NCBI RefSeq assembly: GCF_003584135.1
Contig: NZ_QXFI01000013.1
Coordinates: 248,001-312,000, forward strand
Length of the DNA stretch: 64,000 bases
Reading direction: 5' to 3'
DNA from: Flagellimonas pelagia
GTDB taxonomy: Bacteria; Bacteroidota; Bacteroidia; Flavobacteriales; Flavobacteriaceae
The notes under the pieces are model-generated. The model saw only the letters and a program-made list of their open reading frames with translations, ran no database searches and had not been told where the DNA came from. Positions 1-9,172 of the stretch are shown one piece after another (position 1 is the first letter of the stretch; each line of letters starts with the position of its first letter). The translations under genes and the position numbers were made by a program.

Positions 1-594
1 GTATATGGGTCCAACAAAAAGGTACCATTTGAAACATCCGACAATGTGGACCATCCTATAAGCCTTTATGCTGCTTCCAAAAAAAGCAACGAACTTATGG
101 CCCATACTTACAGCCATTTGTTCAATTTTAAGACAACTGGCCTTCGATTTTTTACCGTTTATGGTCCTTGGGGCAGACCCGATATGGCAATGTTCCTGTT
201 CACAAAGGCCATTTTAGACGGAGAGCCTATAAAAGTTTTCAACAATGGGAATATGGAACGGGACTTTACCTATATAGACGATATTGTTGAAGGAGTGGTT
301 CGCATCATCGAGGACAGGTTTGTTGGGGAAGAATCATCCAAAAAGAACTACAGCGTTTACAATATTGGTAACAATAATTCCGTAAAGCTATTGGATTTTG
401 TTAACGCTTTGGAAAGCAAACTATCTACAACGGCCCAAAAACAGTTTCTTGAAATGCAGCCTGGGGATGTTGAAAAAACATGGGCAAATGTGGATGATTT
501 GATAAGGGACTACGACTATAGGCCCAACACCTCAATTGAAATTGGTATTTCCAACTTTGTGGATTGGTACAAAAAACACTATCAAGTACAATAA
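1..594 (+). CDS. UDP-glucuronate 4-epimerase-like SDR protein (5' truncated by window edge)
   Basis: The reading frame is open from base 1, so the gene starts upstream; the GTG at 46 is internal. The visible part begins with VYGSNKKVPF and continues into YAASKKSNE, which holds the YxxxK catalytic pair of extended short-chain dehydrogenases. The FFTVYGPWGRPDMA and DFTYIDDIVEG segments are characteristic of the UDP-glucuronate/UDP-galacturonate 4-epimerase branch. The family interconverts UDP-GlcA and UDP-GalA in the cytoplasm using bound NAD. A UDP-glucose 6-dehydrogenase at 1766 could supply its substrate. The NAD-binding N-terminus lies outside the window. The assignment to the GlcA branch rather than another sugar-nucleotide epimerase rests on these motifs and the neighbour. 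Confidence 0.82.
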   Translation, partial: VYGSNKKVPFETSDNVDHPISLYAASKKSNELMAHTYSHLFNFKTTGLRFFTVYGPWGRPDMAMFLFTKAILDGEPIKVFNNGNMERDFTYIDDIVEGVVRIIEDRFVGEESSKKNYSVYNIGNNNSVKLLDFVNALESKLSTTAQKQFLEMQPGDVEKTWANVDDLIRDYDYRPNTSIEIGISNFVDWYKKHYQVQ

Positions 595-727
595 AAAGTA
601 GATTAATACATTCTTGAGAAGGGTAATACCTTTTAACCGATTTTATGGGCCATTAACATAGTTTTACGAAGCTATTGGAAAGTTTTTATCAATTTTGGCC
701 TCCAAAACAACAAAACCTCAATTGCAT

Positions 728-1729
728 ATGGCATTGAACGATATTGTCCTAAACAAGGAACTTCACATTTTAGTTACGGGAGGAGCAGGGTTCATAGGTT
801 CCAACCTTTGCGAAACATTACTTGAAAATGGAAACAAAGTAACCTGTCTGGACAATTTTTCCACAGGAAAAAAAGAAAATATCGAACCCTTATTGAGCAA
901 TGGGAACTTCTCGCTGATCGAAGGAGACATAAGGGATTTGGAGACATGTGAAAAAGCCTGTCAGGGTGTTGATTACATTTTACACCAAGCTGCATTGGGT
1001 TCAGTGCCCCGATCCATAAAAGACCCTATCACCAGCAATATGGTCAATGTATCAGGTTTTTTGAACATGTTGGTGGCCAGCAAAAATGCCGGGGTCAAAC
1101 GTTTTATATACGCCGCAAGTAGTTCAACCTACGGAGATTCAAAACAGATGCCCAAAATTGAAGAAGTGATCGGAAAGCCCCTTTCCCCATATGCCATTAC
1201 AAAATATGTGAACGAACTTTATGCCGATGTGTTTTCTAAAACCTATGGCATTGAAACCATAGGCCTCAGGTATTTCAACGTGTTTGGAAAAAGGCAAGAC
1301 CCCAACGGTGCTTATGCTGCCGTGATACCTAAATTTGTGATGCAGTTGATGAAGCATGAATCGCCAACAATAAATGGGGATGGAAGTTTTTCAAGGGATT
1401 TCACCTATATTGAAAATGTTGTTGAAATGAATCTAAGAGCCATTGTAACCACCAATACGGAAGCCGTGAACACTGTTTACAATGTAGCCTTTGGAGAAAG
1501 AACGGACCTTAATCAATTGATTGGCCTTCTAAAAAAGAATTTGGCAAAATACGACCCCAGTATTGCTGAAATTGAACCAAATTATGGCCCCAATAGACTT
1601 GGAGATGTCCCCCACTCCCTGGCCTCTATCGACAAGGCTAAGGAAAAACTGGGATATGCACCAAAATATGACATTTCCAAAGGCCTAGAAAAAGCAGTTG
1701 ATTGGTATTGGGGAAATTTAAAAAACTAA
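728..1729 (+). CDS. NAD-dependent UDP-N-acetylglucosamine/uronate 4-epimerase (TviC/WbpP-like)
   Basis: This is an extended SDR epimerase of about 333 residues with the NAD-binding [10 protein letters not shown] motif near the N-terminus, the SSSTYGD active-site serine/threonine region and YAITK as the catalytic YxxxK. The layout resembles WbpP/TviC, which epimerise UDP-GlcNAc or UDP-GlcNAcA at C4. A start 33 bases upstream would be a TTG with no support, so the ATG at 728 is preferred; it leaves a short N-terminal extension before the Rossmann fold. A TviB-like dehydrogenase at 11046-12323 is the natural pathway partner, giving an N-acetylgalactosaminuronate donor. Exact substrate is inferred, not visible. 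Confidence 0.85.
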   Translation: MALNDIVLNKELHILVTGGAGFIGSNLCETLLENGNKVTCLDNFSTGKKENIEPLLSNGNFSLIEGDIRDLETCEKACQGVDYILHQAALGSVPRSIKDPITSNMVNVSGFLNMLVASKNAGVKRFIYAASSSTYGDSKQMPKIEEVIGKPLSPYAITKYVNELYADVFSKTYGIETIGLRYFNVFGKRQDPNGAYAAVIPKFVMQLMKHESPTINGDGSFSRDFTYIENVVEMNLRAIVTTNTEAVNTVYNVAFGERTDLNQLIGLLKKNLAKYDPSIAEIEPNYGPNRLGDVPHSLASIDKAKEKLGYAPKYDISKGLEKAVDWYWGNLKN

Positions 1730-1765
1730 GAAAAATTACTATTATTTATAGATTAAACTAAACAC

Positions 1766-3100
1766 ATGAATCTAACTGTCATCGGAACCGGATATGTAGG
1801 CCTTGTAAGCGGGACCTGTTTTGCCGAAATGGGAAATAATGTAACATGCATAGATATTGACCAAAAAAAGATAGATGGTCTAAAAAATGGTATTATCCCT
1901 ATTTATGAACCTGGACTGGAAGCCATCGTGAAACGTAATGTTGCCGGTAAAACACTCCATTTCAGCACTTCTTTGGAAAACCACCTTGAGAATTGCGATA
2001 TTGCGTTCATAGCTGTTGGAACCCCCATGGGAGAAGATGGTTCGGCCGATTTACAGTATGTACTTCAGGTTGCAAGACAGATAGGTGCACACATGACCAC
2101 CCCTTTGATCATTGTGGACAAATCAACAGTTCCCGTGGGAACAGCAGATAAAGTACATGAAGCCATTGCAAATGAACTGGACAAAAGAGGAGAGTCCATT
2201 CCTTTTACCGTAGTTTCAAACCCTGAGTTTTTGAAAGAAGGGGATGCGATAAGCGACTTTATGAAACCCGACAGAGTTGTCATTGGTTCCGACAATCCGG
2301 ACGCAACCAAAAAAATGCGTGCCTTATATGCTCCCTTTTTCAGAAGTAGCATGGACCGTTTGATCACAATGGATGTCAGGTCTGCAGAAATGACAAAATA
2401 TGTGGCAAATGCCATGCTTGCCACTAAAATTTCGTTCATGAACGAAGTTGCCAATATTTGTGAGCTTGTTGGTGCAGATGTGAACAAGGTGAGAATTGGT
2501 ATCGGTTCCGATAGCAGAATTGGCTATAGCTTCATTTACCCTGGTAGCGGATATGGAGGTTCTTGCTTTCCAAAAGATGTAAAAGCTTTGAAGAAGACGG
2601 CCATGCAACATGGCTATCAACCCCAGCTCATTGAGGCCGTAGAGGATGTGAACGATAGACAAAAATTGGTTGTGGCCAATAAAATTATTGCTAAGTATGG
2701 CGAGGACCTAAGTGGTAAGGTTTTTGCGGTCTGGGGACTTTCCTTCAAACCTGAAACCGATGATATGCGAGAGGCACCATCCATTTATATCATCAATGAG
2801 TTGGTTAAGAGAGGTGCTACCGTAAAGGCATATGACCCGAAGGCAATAGAGGAAGCCAAACATTTTTATCTGAAGGACACTCCCAATATAACCTATTATT
2901 CTTCCAAGTACGAAGCCATATCGGAAGCTAATGCCATGATTCTTCTTACGGAGTGGAAAGAATTCCGCTCCCCAGATTTCCACGAAATAAAAAAACAGTT
3001 GGTAGAACCCGTCATTTTTGATGGAAGAAACCAATACAACGATGAAATCCTGGGCGAAATGGGTTTTGAATATTATCAAATAGGCAAAACCAGGTCTTAG
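1766..3100 (+). CDS. ugd: UDP-glucose 6-dehydrogenase
   Basis: This cytoplasmic enzyme oxidises UDP-glucose twice with NAD to UDP-glucuronate. The protein is 444 residues, normal for the family. It opens with the Rossmann motif GTGYVGLVSG, has the VGTPMGEDG and STVPVGT stretches, and carries the catalytic cysteine near residue 267 in GSGYGGSCFPKD. The C-terminal UDP-binding domain includes VWGLSFKPETDDMREAPS. It lies 36 bases after the epimerase stop, in the same direction, and probably shares a transcript with it and with the formyltransferase fusion downstream. Its product feeds the UDP-glucuronate epimerase at the window start. Confidence 0.95.
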   Translation: MNLTVIGTGYVGLVSGTCFAEMGNNVTCIDIDQKKIDGLKNGIIPIYEPGLEAIVKRNVAGKTLHFSTSLENHLENCDIAFIAVGTPMGEDGSADLQYVLQVARQIGAHMTTPLIIVDKSTVPVGTADKVHEAIANELDKRGESIPFTVVSNPEFLKEGDAISDFMKPDRVVIGSDNPDATKKMRALYAPFFRSSMDRLITMDVRSAEMTKYVANAMLATKISFMNEVANICELVGADVNKVRIGIGSDSRIGYSFIYPGSGYGGSCFPKDVKALKKTAMQHGYQPQLIEAVEDVNDRQKLVVANKIIAKYGEDLSGKVFAVWGLSFKPETDDMREAPSIYIINELVKRGATVKAYDPKAIEEAKHFYLKDTPNITYYSSKYEAISEANAMILLTEWKEFRSPDFHEIKKQLVEPVIFDGRNQYNDEILGEMGFEYYQIGKTRS

Positions 3101-3138
3101 TTCGGTCAAGGGAACAAATTCTAGAACCATAGACATAG

Positions 3139-4803
3139 ATGGCAACAAAAAAACTGAAGGTCGGAATACTTATAAACGATTACAAGATACCTCTCTGGGA
3201 ATACAGAATGGTTCAGGATATCTTGGCTTCCGACCATTCTGAAATTGCCCTCATCGTTCGAAAGAAAAGTGTTGGTGGGACCACCAAAGAAGGTAAGCTA
3301 AGGACTTTTTGGAAAATTAGGAACAGCCTTCTTTACTTTCTGCACGGCAAACTCGAAAACAAGCTCTTTAAGCCAAGACCAAATGCCTTCCAGCCAAAAG
3401 ACCTAAAGGAATTGATTTCCTGTCCAGAAATAATCGTTTCCCCAAAGGAGACCAAGTTCAGTGATATTATAGGCTCGGAAGACATCGCTAAAATACGGGG
3501 ACATAATATCGATGTGTTCGTCCGATTCGGTTTCCGGATTTTGAGGGGGGACATCCTTAAAAGTTCCAAATTCGGTGTCTGGTCCTACCATCATGGTGAT
3601 AATGATATAAATAGAGGCGGTCCTCCAGGTGTTTGGGAAGTATATGAAGGTTGGCATAAGACCGGGGCGGTACTCCAGATACTTACCGAAGATCTTGATG
3701 GTGGACTTACCTTGGCCAAAACCCAAGCCTCCACGGATTCTGTAAGCATCAATCGCAACAAGAACAACTATTATTGGAGTGCCACTTCATTAATTACAAG
3801 AAAACTGGCGGAACTGCACAAAAAAGGTGGTGATGCCTTTATGGATGAAGTGGTGCGGAACAATGCCTTACCACAGATCTACTACAACCGTTTGTTCGTT
3901 GCCCCTACTAATTGGGAGACCCTTAAAGCCCTGCTTAAAATTTATTCCGGTGTGTTCAAAGGATGGATCAAGAGGCTTTTCTTTTTTAACCAATGGATCC
4001 TGATGTATAATTTTGAAAAGAAGGAACAACTTTCAAAATCATTTTTCAGATTCAAAAGAATTGTTCCGCCAAAGGATCGTTTCTGGGCAGATCCCTTCAT
4101 TTTTGAAAAAGACGGAAAATACCATGTCTTCTTCGAAGAACTGGTATACAAGAATGGTTTGGGAAACATTTCCGTGTTGGAATTGGACGAAAAAGGGAAT
4201 TATTCAGAACCAAAAATTGTCCTGGAAAAAGATTATCACCTCTCCTATCCTTTTTTGATCGAGAATGGTGGCCACATATACATGATTCCCGAAACAGCAG
4301 AGAACAACCAAATAGAGCTCTATAAATGTGAAGAGTTTCCACTTAAGTGGAACTTGGAAAAAGTAATGATGAAAGGTGTGAAAGCCGTGGACACTACCAT
4401 TTTGCATCACGAGGGTACCTATTGGCTTTTCTGCAATATAAAAGAGAATGAAGGCTCTTCCACTTCCAATGAGTTGTTCTTGTTCCACTCGGACAATCTT
4501 GTAACCGATCAATGGACCCCCCACCCCAAGAATCCCATTGTTTCTGACGTTGGCTCTTCAAGGCCGGCCGGTAAGATTTTTGAATACAACGGTCATTTGA
4601 TTAGGCCATCACAAAATTGTGCAAAGCATTATGGCCATGGCATGCAACTTCAAATGATAAAAGTACTTACCAAAGAGGATTATCAAGAGGTCAATCTACA
4701 ATCCATTTATCCAAACTGGAGCAAAGATTTGGTATCCACACATACCCTTAACCAAACGGGGAATCTTACCATCATCGATGCCTTGGTAAAAAGAAGAAAA
4801 TAG
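3139..4803 (+). CDS. Formyltransferase-like domain fused to a five-bladed beta-propeller domain
   Basis: The protein has 554 residues and two parts. Residues of about 1-240 resemble N10-formyl-tetrahydrofolate-dependent formyltransferases: WSYHHGDNDINRGGPPGVWE near 148-167 occupies the place of the usual N-x-H motif, and LTEDLDGG near 182-189 supplies the conserved aspartate. In this alignment the usual catalytic asparagine reads serine (S149), while H151 and D187 are kept. Residues from about 300 onward start with DRFWADPFIFEKDGKYHVF and contain repeated blade-like segments, as in GH43-type propellers and the N-terminal domain of plant GINT1-type sphingolipid glucosamine transferases. A role in modifying an amino sugar or glycan is inferred from context; the substrate is unknown. 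Confidence 0.75.
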   Translation: MATKKLKVGILINDYKIPLWEYRMVQDILASDHSEIALIVRKKSVGGTTKEGKLRTFWKIRNSLLYFLHGKLENKLFKPRPNAFQPKDLKELISCPEIIVSPKETKFSDIIGSEDIAKIRGHNIDVFVRFGFRILRGDILKSSKFGVWSYHHGDNDINRGGPPGVWEVYEGWHKTGAVLQILTEDLDGGLTLAKTQASTDSVSINRNKNNYYWSATSLITRKLAELHKKGGDAFMDEVVRNNALPQIYYNRLFVAPTNWETLKALLKIYSGVFKGWIKRLFFFNQWILMYNFEKKEQLSKSFFRFKRIVPPKDRFWADPFIFEKDGKYHVFFEELVYKNGLGNISVLELDEKGNYSEPKIVLEKDYHLSYPFLIENGGHIYMIPETAENNQIELYKCEEFPLKWNLEKVMMKGVKAVDTTILHHEGTYWLFCNIKENEGSSTSNELFLFHSDNLVTDQWTPHPKNPIVSDVGSSRPAGKIFEYNGHLIRPSQNCAKHYGHGMQLQMIKVLTKEDYQEVNLQSIYPNWSKDLVSTHTLNQTGNLTIIDALVKRRK

Positions 4804-4819
4804 ATTGATAGTATAACTT

Positions 4820-5890
4820 CTACTTTTCTGATACTTCCCTGTATAACTCCAAGTGTCTATTAAAGACTTCTTGTATGGAATAGTTGGCCACGACATGGTC
4901 ATAAAATCTGTTGCTCTTCTGCAAAGCAGTAGGATAGTCTTCCATTACATAGGCCATGGCCTGGGGAAATCTGTCCATTTCCACCACATATCCGTTTTCT
5001 TCGGGAACAATATCCGGTATTGACCCAACCGGGGTACAAATAATGGGGAGCCTGGCCGCTCCAGCCTCCAATATTACAACGGGCATACCCTCCCATAATG
5101 ATGGCATGATCAAACAATCGGAAGATTTTAAATAGTCAACCGCTTTATTGGAAAATCCATGCAATACAATTTTTTCCGATTGTCCTTCTGCTTTGATCTT
5201 TTCCTCAAGCTGTTTGCGTAAAGAACCTTCGCCCAATACATCTATCACAAAATTTTCCAGTCCTTTTGATCTTAAAAAGCCTGCCAACTTTGGTAATATA
5301 AATGGATTCTTCTGTTCTGTAAGACTACCCAAGAACAGGAAATGAAAAGTTTTGCCGGCCAAATCGCCATTGCGTTCGTTCGCAGCAACCTCAAAGTTTG
5401 AAATATCCAGACCATTGGGAATGATCACTGTATTCTTCAAAAACCACTGTGTACCACTTTTGGAAAACAAAATATCCGCCTTGCGCAAACTTTTGGTAAT
5501 GGCCAACACAAATGCCCTGTAGGCTTGGTTAACGGTTGTATTGTGCAAGGTAAAAACTATGGGCAACCTCCTATAGAGTAACTTGAACAAAATTCCTATC
5601 GCCAATGCATGGAACATGTGACAATGCATCACAGGATTCTTTTCTTCCTTTAAAATGTCCCTTAGCTTTTTAAGACCTTTTCCTATGCTTGAAAAAGATG
5701 AGATATTCAGAAAATGGTATTCCAATCCGGCATCTTTGAACTTCCCCTCAATGGTATCGATGTCGCTTATGGCAATCACCAAGGTCTTAACTTTATGTTT
5801 TTCGGCTTCAAGACCCAGTTTCAAAACCATTTGCTCGGCACCGCCACCACCTAAGCCTGTAATCAAGTGTACGATTGTTATTTCCTTCAT
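4820..5890 (-). CDS. GT4 family glycosyltransferase
   Basis: This 356-residue protein has a GT-B fold of the GT4 type. The N-terminus carries the glycine-rich acceptor-side loop ITGLGGGGAEQM, and the C-terminal donor domain has LFLGSLTEQKNP and the EGMPVVILEAG form of the E-x7-E donor-binding motif. It acts on the inner face of the cytoplasmic membrane, adding one sugar to a lipid-linked repeat unit. It is the last gene of a three-gene minus-strand run and starts 2 bases after the stop of the preceding glycosyltransferase, so the two are translationally linked. The sugar specificity cannot be read from sequence. Confidence 0.9.
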   Translation of the reverse strand: MKEITIVHLITGLGGGGAEQMVLKLGLEAEKHKVKTLVIAISDIDTIEGKFKDAGLEYHFLNISSFSSIGKGLKKLRDILKEEKNPVMHCHMFHALAIGILFKLLYRRLPIVFTLHNTTVNQAYRAFVLAITKSLRKADILFSKSGTQWFLKNTVIIPNGLDISNFEVAANERNGDLAGKTFHFLFLGSLTEQKNPFILPKLAGFLRSKGLENFVIDVLGEGSLRKQLEEKIKAEGQSEKIVLHGFSNKAVDYLKSSDCLIMPSLWEGMPVVILEAGAARLPIICTPVGSIPDIVPEENGYVVEMDRFPQAMAYVMEDYPTALQKSNRFYDHVVANYSIQEVFNRHLELYREVSEK

Positions 5891-5892
5891 CT

Positions 5893-6963
5893 TTATTTGG
5901 TATACATTTTTTTGAACATTGCCTCATAATTTCCAACGATTATGGGCGCCCTATACTTTTTATAAACACTTTCTCTTATCAAGGCGGAATCCCAATCCAT
6001 TCTTACCATGGTATTGAGCTTTTCCAAAAATTCAATGTCATTTTCAACCATAAAGCCGTTGACTCCCTGTTCCAGGATTTCTTTAGTACCTCCCGGTACA
6101 TTATAGGCTATGACCGGTGTACCGGAAACACAGCTTTCCATTACGGCATTCGGAAATCCTTCTACATAAGATCCTTGTAAAAATACATCATGTGCAATGA
6201 GTTCCTCGTTGATCATTTTGGTGAAGGGAATGTATCTGATGAATTGTGACAGTCCCAATCTTTCCGCCTCGTCTTTTATTTTCTTCTCCTCCACACCACT
6301 TCCTATAATGGTATATTCAAAAGGAAAATCCACTTTTGATAAACTCTCCAAAAGTCTTAAATGTCCCTTTTCTGGACTAAGTCTTCCAATGGTAATCAAC
6401 TTTTTAACTTTGGAAGAGGTCATATCCCTAGCGGAAAGTTGCATGTTCTCCGGGGCTGGATTGGCAATTACGACCATTTGGTTGTCGGATAACCTGTAGG
6501 TCTCTTTAAAATCGTCATACATATCCTTGGACTGGCATACGATCATGTCCATTTGTTTGTAGGCAAAGCGATATAAAGGTTCTTTACTGAAAAGACTCTT
6601 TCTAGTGGAAAAAGAATTAAAAACGCTGATGACACTGGCCTCCCTACCTACAAATTTAGTTTTTGGAAAAAGTATGGAAAAGCATCCCAAAAGAGCATTC
6701 AAATGTCCTATGGAAGACATAACAATGTCCGGTTTGGCCTTGGCCATAATTTTGATAAGTGGAAGGGCGCCTTGCAAGACCCGATCCTTGTTCAAAAAAA
6801 CTACTGGTATGTCCTTGATGTCGTATGCGGCATCTGCCTTTTTGCCTACTATGATCAAGGAAACCTCAAATTCGGATTTGTCTAGATTGGCCGCCAAAAA
6901 ACTAATGACCCTTTCGGCTCCCCCAGCCCTTAGCGAGGGTAGAACAAAATAAATTTTCTTCAA
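5893..6963 (-). CDS. GT4 family glycosyltransferase
   Basis: This is a second 356-residue GT-B glycosyltransferase, distinct in sequence from its neighbour. PSLRAGGAERVIS at the N-terminus is the typical GT4 glycine-rich loop. TIGRLSPEKGHLRLLE opens the donor domain, and EGFPNAVMESCVSGTPV gives the E-x7-E motif followed by the GTPV turn. It sits between a hexapeptide acyltransferase (14 bases upstream) and another GT4 enzyme (2 bases downstream). A role in assembly of the exopolysaccharide repeat unit is inferred from the locus. Confidence 0.9.
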   Translation of the reverse strand: MKKIYFVLPSLRAGGAERVISFLAANLDKSEFEVSLIIVGKKADAAYDIKDIPVVFLNKDRVLQGALPLIKIMAKAKPDIVMSSIGHLNALLGCFSILFPKTKFVGREASVISVFNSFSTRKSLFSKEPLYRFAYKQMDMIVCQSKDMYDDFKETYRLSDNQMVVIANPAPENMQLSARDMTSSKVKKLITIGRLSPEKGHLRLLESLSKVDFPFEYTIIGSGVEEKKIKDEAERLGLSQFIRYIPFTKMINEELIAHDVFLQGSYVEGFPNAVMESCVSGTPVIAYNVPGGTKEILEQGVNGFMVENDIEFLEKLNTMVRMDWDSALIRESVYKKYRAPIIVGNYEAMFKKMYTK

Positions 6964-6977
6964 AATGTACGATTGAG

Positions 6978-7514
6978 TTATTGGAGATATTTCTTGATTT
7001 CAGGATCTATTACCTGATCTATCCTTTCCTTAAAACCTAGACTGAAATCCATCTCCTTTCGAGATACAAAGGTATCCAAAGCTTTTTGTTTATAATCCTC
7101 GAACCTTCCAATAATTTTTGCCGGGTTACCTCCAACAATACTGCCACTGGGCACTGATTTGGTGACCACACTGCCTGCGGCCACTATGACATTGTCTTCA
7201 ATGACGACCCCTGGCATAACAATTGAATTTATACCTATGAAAACATTGTTGCCTATATCCACCCTGGAAAAATGCTCCCTTCTTCCTTTCTCATCTTCCA
7301 CCAACCAAGCTGCACCATCATGGGTAAGCAATTTTACTCCCGAGGTAATGGTAACTTTGTTGCCGATTTTTATCAACCATGGCTCGGAACCAAAGTTGGT
7401 GGTAAGTATCCTACAGCCTTCCCCAACTTCAACACCCAAACTTCTGGCATAATCGGGACCCGAATACTTAATCTTTTTTATTGTCGTTTTAAGATAGTGG
7501 AAAATCTTTTTCAT
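6978..7514 (-). CDS. Hexapeptide-repeat O-acyltransferase (CatB-like)
   Basis: The 178-residue protein has imperfect hexapeptide repeats that form a left-handed beta-helix, for example IGNKVTI, VDIGNNVFIGINSIVMPGV and IEDNVIVAAGSVVTKSVP. The segment LLTHDGA contains the catalytic-type histidine and is typical of the xenobiotic/CatB-like acetyltransferase branch. It probably transfers acetyl from acetyl-CoA to a sugar hydroxyl. It is the first gene of the minus-strand run that continues into two glycosyltransferases, and it faces the flippase gene across about 120 bases. Whether the acceptor is a nucleotide sugar or a lipid-linked glycan is unknown. Confidence 0.85.
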   Translation of the reverse strand: MKKIFHYLKTTIKKIKYSGPDYARSLGVEVGEGCRILTTNFGSEPWLIKIGNKVTITSGVKLLTHDGAAWLVEDEKGRREHFSRVDIGNNVFIGINSIVMPGVVIEDNVIVAAGSVVTKSVPSGSIVGGNPAKIIGRFEDYKQKALDTFVSRKEMDFSLGFKERIDQVIDPEIKKYLQ

Positions 7515-7636
7515 TTTGATCTATTTTTGCAGCAAGCGAATAAAAGCTAAGGTTAAAGTAAACGAAATATATAAGGTTTTCATAGACCAAAACGGTTTAA
7601 AGAATAAAAAAGTATTAATGGTTTCAATATCCCAGT

Positions 7637-9172
7637 ATGAGCAATAAATCCCTAACCAAGGAGGGAATAAAAGGAGCGGTTTGGAGAACCTCCGGTTCTT
7701 TGTTAAAGATAGTGGCCCAATTTGTAATGCTGGCCGTGTTGGCCAGATTAATATCTCCAGTGGACTTCGGATATGTTGCCTTTATCATGATCTTGGTAGG
7801 TTTCACGGACCTTTTTTCCAAAATGGGCATTGGTGGTGCCTTGATACAGATGGACGACATCTCGGACCGCCAAATAAGGACAGGGTACTCCCTTTCACTT
7901 GTCTTCGGGGTGGTTTTGGCAATATCCTTCTATTTTATAACACCTTATTTGGCCGTCTTCTTCAATATGGAACAAATCATAGATGGCCTCCACTTTTTTG
8001 CCTTCATGTTCCCCTTGAAATCTTTGAACAGCGTCAGTGTGGCTTTATTGAACAGGGACTTGAGGTTTGATGTGGCAGAGAAAATTACCCTTAGCTCTTT
8101 TGTGTTTGGATACGCATTGGTCTCTATAATCTTTGCGATTTTCGACTATGGGTATTGGTCCCTATTATATGGTCAATTGGCCATGTTGGCCGTCTCATGT
8201 ATCTATGCAAGCATATACCATTTCCCAAAATTCACCTTCAAATGGGTGAAAAGCGAGGTAAACGAACTCCTTTTCTTCGGTAGTGGTTTTACCTTCAATA
8301 CCACCTTGGGCTATTTTTCCGACACCATTGACAATCTGGTGGTAAGTAAATTTATAGGGGCACAAGCTTTGGGCATCTACTCCAAGGCATACCAATTATA
8401 TGCCATTCCCGCCGGTATTTTTGGAGGAGTTTATGATTCGGTCATGTTCCCTATTTTGGCCAAAAGAAAGAGCGATGAGGCAAAGCTTAGGGATTTTTAT
8501 TTTTTTAGCATCTCACTTTGTCTTCTCTTTTTGATGCCCATGGGCGTTATCATCGCGCTCAATGCGGAATTGATCATAAAAACGGTACTGGGGCCTGGAT
8601 GGGAAGAAGCCATTTTAATACTGCAAATCTTGATTTTGAGTCTTCCATTTAGATTCGGTTATCGTATAAACCGATCCTTTTTAAAATCCCTTGGCCTTGT
8701 ATATAAAGGTGTGGTTTTTGAGGTCATTTTTTTTCTGAGCACCGCAGTTTTCAGTGTAGTGGGTGTTAAGCTGTATGAACTGCCCGGACTTGCCATTGGT
8801 GTGCTTTCTTCTTCCATTCTCTTTTTTATGATTGTTTTTGTGTATTTGAGCAAACTTTTAAAAATGCTAGGAAAGTTGAACTGGGCCCTTTTCAAGGATC
8901 TCCTTTTGTACAATATTCCAATATTGGCTATCTGCTGGTGGCTTTCTTATTCTTTTGACCTACCCATTTGGGCATTATTGCTGATCAGTATCATGCTCCT
9001 TCCCGTTTTTTTCTTCATTTTGTTCCGAAAAAAAAGCGTTGTTCTAACGGAAGGCAACATTGTGCTTTACAACCAATTGGTCTCCAACCTTCCAAAGCCG
9101 GTATCCAAAATATTGAATAAGGTTCAAAGAAAAATTGAAAGTATCATTGGTAAAATAGGCGCGAAAAAATGA
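7637..9172 (+). CDS. Wzx-type polysaccharide flippase (MOP superfamily, WzxC/AmsL-like)
   Basis: This integral membrane protein of 511 residues has roughly a dozen or more hydrophobic segments spread along its length. The opening SLTKEGIKGAVWRTSGSLLK and the sequence PVDFGYVAFIMILVGFTDLFSKMGIG are characteristic of the polysaccharide-exporter branch of the MOP superfamily. It would flip the undecaprenyl-diphosphate-linked repeat unit to the periplasmic face. Its stop codon overlaps the start of the next gene in an ATGA, so polymerase and flippase are co-translated. The start is an ATG directly before a typical amphipathic N-terminus. Confidence 0.92.
   Translation: MSNKSLTKEGIKGAVWRTSGSLLKIVAQFVMLAVLARLISPVDFGYVAFIMILVGFTDLFSKMGIGGALIQMDDISDRQIRTGYSLSLVFGVVLAISFYFITPYLAVFFNMEQIIDGLHFFAFMFPLKSLNSVSVALLNRDLRFDVAEKITLSSFVFGYALVSIIFAIFDYGYWSLLYGQLAMLAVSCIYASIYHFPKFTFKWVKSEVNELLFFGSGFTFNTTLGYFSDTIDNLVVSKFIGAQALGIYSKAYQLYAIPAGIFGGVYDSVMFPILAKRKSDEAKLRDFYFFSISLCLLFLMPMGVIIALNAELIIKTVLGPGWEEAILILQILILSLPFRFGYRINRSFLKSLGLVYKGVVFEVIFFLSTAVFSVVGVKLYELPGLAIGVLSSSILFFMIVFVYLSKLLKMLGKLNWALFKDLLLYNIPILAICWWLSYSFDLPIWALLLISIMLLPVFFFILFRKKSVVLTEGNIVLYNQLVSNLPKPVSKILNKVQRKIESIIGKIGAKK

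Noticed and set aside
622-637. Small hairpin between the first two genes
   Set aside because: AAGGGT/ACCTTT is only six pairs with a G-T and a three-base loop; too weak to call a terminator.
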